From the NCBI GenBank assembly GCA_002448495.1, contig DJYL01000231.1, positions 1-15,271 on the forward strand: 15,271 bases of DNA, given 5' to 3'. A model generated the notes under the pieces. It searched no databases. It saw only the letters and a list, made by a program, of their open reading frames with translations, and had not been told where the DNA came from. A program made the translations under genes and the position numbers. How positions within the stretch are numbered: position 1 is the stretch's first letter; the number at the start of each line of letters is the position of its first letter. Shown here one piece after another: positions 13,680-15,271 of the stretch. This DNA comes from Pseudoselenomonas ruminantium. GTDB taxonomy: Bacteria > Bacillota > Negativicutes > Selenomonadales > Selenomonadaceae.

Positions 13680-13696
13680 ACACTTTAGGATATAAT
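13669..13696 (+). promoter_or_regulatory. Candidate promoter of the AAA_14/DUF4143 gene
   Basis: TATAAT (13691-13696, perfect -10) is preceded at 16 bases by TTGCGT (13669-13674), which is part of the right arm of the terminator hairpin. A start near 13703 leaves a 30-base leader that contains AGGAGGT. The -10 box is excellent, while the -35 box is only fair. Confidence 0.55.
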
Positions 13697-13732
13697 GGTT
13701 ATAGAATATGAACATTTCGTAGGAGGTGCATT

Positions 13733-14962
13733 ATGTCTGACCTGATCAATCGTCCTGCATACTTGCAGCAGCTTATCGAGCATCGTGATGTGGAACTGGT
13801 GAAGATAATCACAGGAATTCGGCGTTGCGGGAAGTCTTCGCTATTGGATTTGTTTCATCAATATCTGCTGGACAGCGGCGTGGAGCCACAGCAGATTATT
13901 CATATGAATATGGAATCTCTGCGCTATCGTGACTTGACAGACTATCTGCCCTTTTATGATTATGTCAGTGAGCGGATTGCGTCAGCGGGCAAAACCTATC
14001 TGCTCTTTGATGAATTGCAGGCCGTGACGCATTGGGAGAAGGCCATCGAGTCTTTCCGCATTGATTATGATGTGGACATTTACATTACCGGTTCCAATGC
14101 CTTCCTGTTGTCAACGGAGTTTTCCACGCTGCTGTCCGGGCGGTATGTGGAAATTCCCATGTTGCCGCTTTCTTTCAAGGAGTTTATCCGCTTCTACGAA
14201 TTTGCTCCGTCTGTTTCTGTGGAGGAAAAGTTCCAGCGGTATCTGCAATTTGGCGGCATGCCGATTCTGAGGGAATATAAATTTAATGAAGCACGCAGCA
14301 ATCAGGCACTGGAAGGAATTTATTCCACGGTAGTCCTGCGGGATATCATGCAGCGAAGCAATCAGGTTTCCCAGAATATACTGCAAAAGATTATGATGTT
14401 TCTTTGTTCCAATATTGGCAGTATAACTTCGCCGAACAGCATAGGCAATGTTCTGTCCAATGAAGGAGACATACAGAGCGGTAAAGGAAAAAATATTGCA
14501 GGCCGTACTGTGGATAAATATATTTCCCTGTTGCGCAATGCCTATATCTTTTATACTGTAGGCCGTTATGATGTGAAGGGCAAGCAGCTGCTTAGGACTA
14601 TGGGCAAAAACTATATTGTTGATTTGGGGTTCCGCAATATGCTGCTTGGCTATCGTGATGCGGATAGAGGACATATCATTGAAAATATTGTTTTCTTGGA
14701 GTTGCTGCGGCGGGATTATCGTGTATATATTGGCAAAATGGGCGATACAGAGGTAGACTTTGTGGCCGAAAAGCCCCATGACAAAATCTATATACAGGTA
14801 ACAGAATCCATGCAGTCACCGGAAACCAGAGAACGAGAATTGCGTCCCCTGCGTATGATTCGCGATAATTATGAAAAAATCGTGCTTTCTATGGATAGAA
14901 GCTATATTGATTCTTATGATGGAATTAAAGCATTGAATCTTTTGGATTGGCTGTTAGCGTAG
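13733..14962 (+). CDS. AAA_14 ATPase with DUF4143 C-terminal domain
   Basis: This 409-residue single-gene ATPase belongs to a widespread prokaryotic family whose cellular role is not established. The N-terminal AAA_14 domain has Walker A GIRRCGKSS (28-36), Walker B YLLFDELQ (Asp93, Glu94) and a sensor-type ITGSNAFLLS (about 118-127). The DUF4143 domain (about 195-365) ends in a PD-(D/E)xK-like fold pattern: a helix Glu317 (HIIENIVFLELL), EVDF with Asp342, then YIQV, where the usual catalytic Glu-x-Lys is reduced to Gln-x-Val, as is common in this family. Nuclease activity is therefore doubtful. The start has AGGAGGT at 13721-13727, a perfect ribosome site. It has its own promoter and is separated from the tad operon by two terminators, so a pilus role is unlikely. 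It is often found as a solitary accessory gene. Confidence 0.92.
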   Translation: MSDLINRPAYLQQLIEHRDVELVKIITGIRRCGKSSLLDLFHQYLLDSGVEPQQIIHMNMESLRYRDLTDYLPFYDYVSERIASAGKTYLLFDELQAVTHWEKAIESFRIDYDVDIYITGSNAFLLSTEFSTLLSGRYVEIPMLPLSFKEFIRFYEFAPSVSVEEKFQRYLQFGGMPILREYKFNEARSNQALEGIYSTVVLRDIMQRSNQVSQNILQKIMMFLCSNIGSITSPNSIGNVLSNEGDIQSGKGKNIAGRTVDKYISLLRNAYIFYTVGRYDVKGKQLLRTMGKNYIVDLGFRNMLLGYRDADRGHIIENIVFLELLRRDYRVYIGKMGDTEVDFVAEKPHDKIYIQVTESMQSPETRERELRPLRMIRDNYEKIVLSMDRSYIDSYDGIKALNLLDWLLA

Positions 14963-15245
14963 TTCCAATCTGTATGTCTTTTGCCTCCCCTGCGCTGACT
15001 TCTACCACCCCCCAGGCCTTCCAGCACCACGCCAGACCAATCCACGGCCTTACATTGCGGGCAACTTTCAGCACCCTGTAGTCTTTGTCAATGAAAATCG
15101 CATCAATGGCAAAGCGCATAAAGCACATATGGATGCTGTTGCAGGGGGCGATGAGCAGGCCGTGGCCTGCAGGCAGGCGTTTGCGCAGCATCAGGCCGCG
15201 GAAGCGGGTGAAGAAGGTATCGGCTGTTTTGATTTGTAATTGCAT
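14925..15245 (-). CDS. DUF192 family protein
   Basis: This is a small protein of 106 residues from ATG 15245. The DUF192 core is visible: RFRGLMLRKRLPAGHGLLIA, then PCNSIHMCFMRFAIDAIFID, VLKVARNVRPW, and an end near AKDIQIGTT. This Cys-Asn-Ser-Ile-His version is the form usual in Firmicutes. Family function is unknown; some members are small secreted or periplasmic proteins, but no signal peptide is seen here. An alternative ATG at 15257 lies in the same frame, but ATG 15245 has GGAG seven bases upstream while the first has only a weak site. Its 3' end converges on and overlaps the ATPase gene by 38 bases, which adds a nine-residue tail (TANPKDSML) beyond the usual family end. No terminator is obvious between the two genes. 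Confidence 0.9.
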   Translation of the reverse strand: MQLQIKTADTFFTRFRGLMLRKRLPAGHGLLIAPCNSIHMCFMRFAIDAIFIDKDYRVLKVARNVRPWIGLAWCWKAWGVVEVSAGEAKDIQIGTTLTANPKDSML

Positions 15246-15271
15246 AATAAACTCCATTCCGCCGCTGTCGC

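Noticed and set aside
13539..13688. 49-codon ORF with possible ribosome sites
   Set aside because: It runs through the 24-bp hairpin and its stop lies past the T tract, and I recognise no homologue, so it is not listed as a protein gene.

Overview
The window reads as accessory chromosome from a diderm member of the Firmicutes, most likely a Negativicutes bacterium near Selenomonas. The grounds are mid-GC DNA with strong AGGAGG-type ribosome sites and Firmicute-style proteins, next to an outer-membrane secretin that only a cell with an outer membrane can use. The taxon is inferred, not proven. The window holds a MacAB-like export operon, a nearly complete tad (Flp pilus) locus, and two unrelated genes at the right end.

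Region 1 (1-2507, + strand) is the 3' part of a MacA-like periplasmic adaptor, then an ABC ATPase and a MacB-type permease. A terminator for this operon appears to lie inside the 3' end of the converging next gene.

Region 2 (about 2509-13423) is the tad locus. A prepilin peptidase gene is on the - strand, divergent from a long + strand operon: cpaB, cpaC (secretin), two tandem cpaE/tadZ-like ATPase genes, tadB, flp (major pilin), tadE (pseudopilin), cpaF/tadA (motor ATPase), tadC and a tadG-like gene. A convincing sigma-70 type promoter precedes cpaB and a strong hairpin terminator follows tadG. The expected scheme is that the peptidase trims Flp and TadE, TadA drives the TadB/TadC platform to polymerise Flp, CpaC/CpaB form the outer-membrane channel, the CpaE proteins place or regulate the machine, and TadE/TadG are surface-associated accessory proteins. 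The order is unusual because tadB is separated from tadA-tadC by flp and tadE. The ectodomain-coding parts of tadE and tadG are clearly more AT-rich than the rest.

Region 3 (13424-15271) begins with a gene-poor stretch that carries a near-consensus promoter and a 24-bp perfect inverted repeat ending in a T tract. Together these suggest a short transcript of roughly 170 nt with no obvious protein function. An AAA_14/DUF4143 ATPase (+) follows, and its 3' end overlaps a converging DUF192 gene (-).

The most interesting points are the tandem CpaE proteins, one lacking both the receiver domain and the signature Walker A' lysine; the AT-rich and probably fast-changing TadE/TadG ectodomains with a non-vWA TadG tail; and the orphan promoter-terminator unit. 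I see no CRISPR array, tRNA, rRNA, insertion sequence or phage gene.
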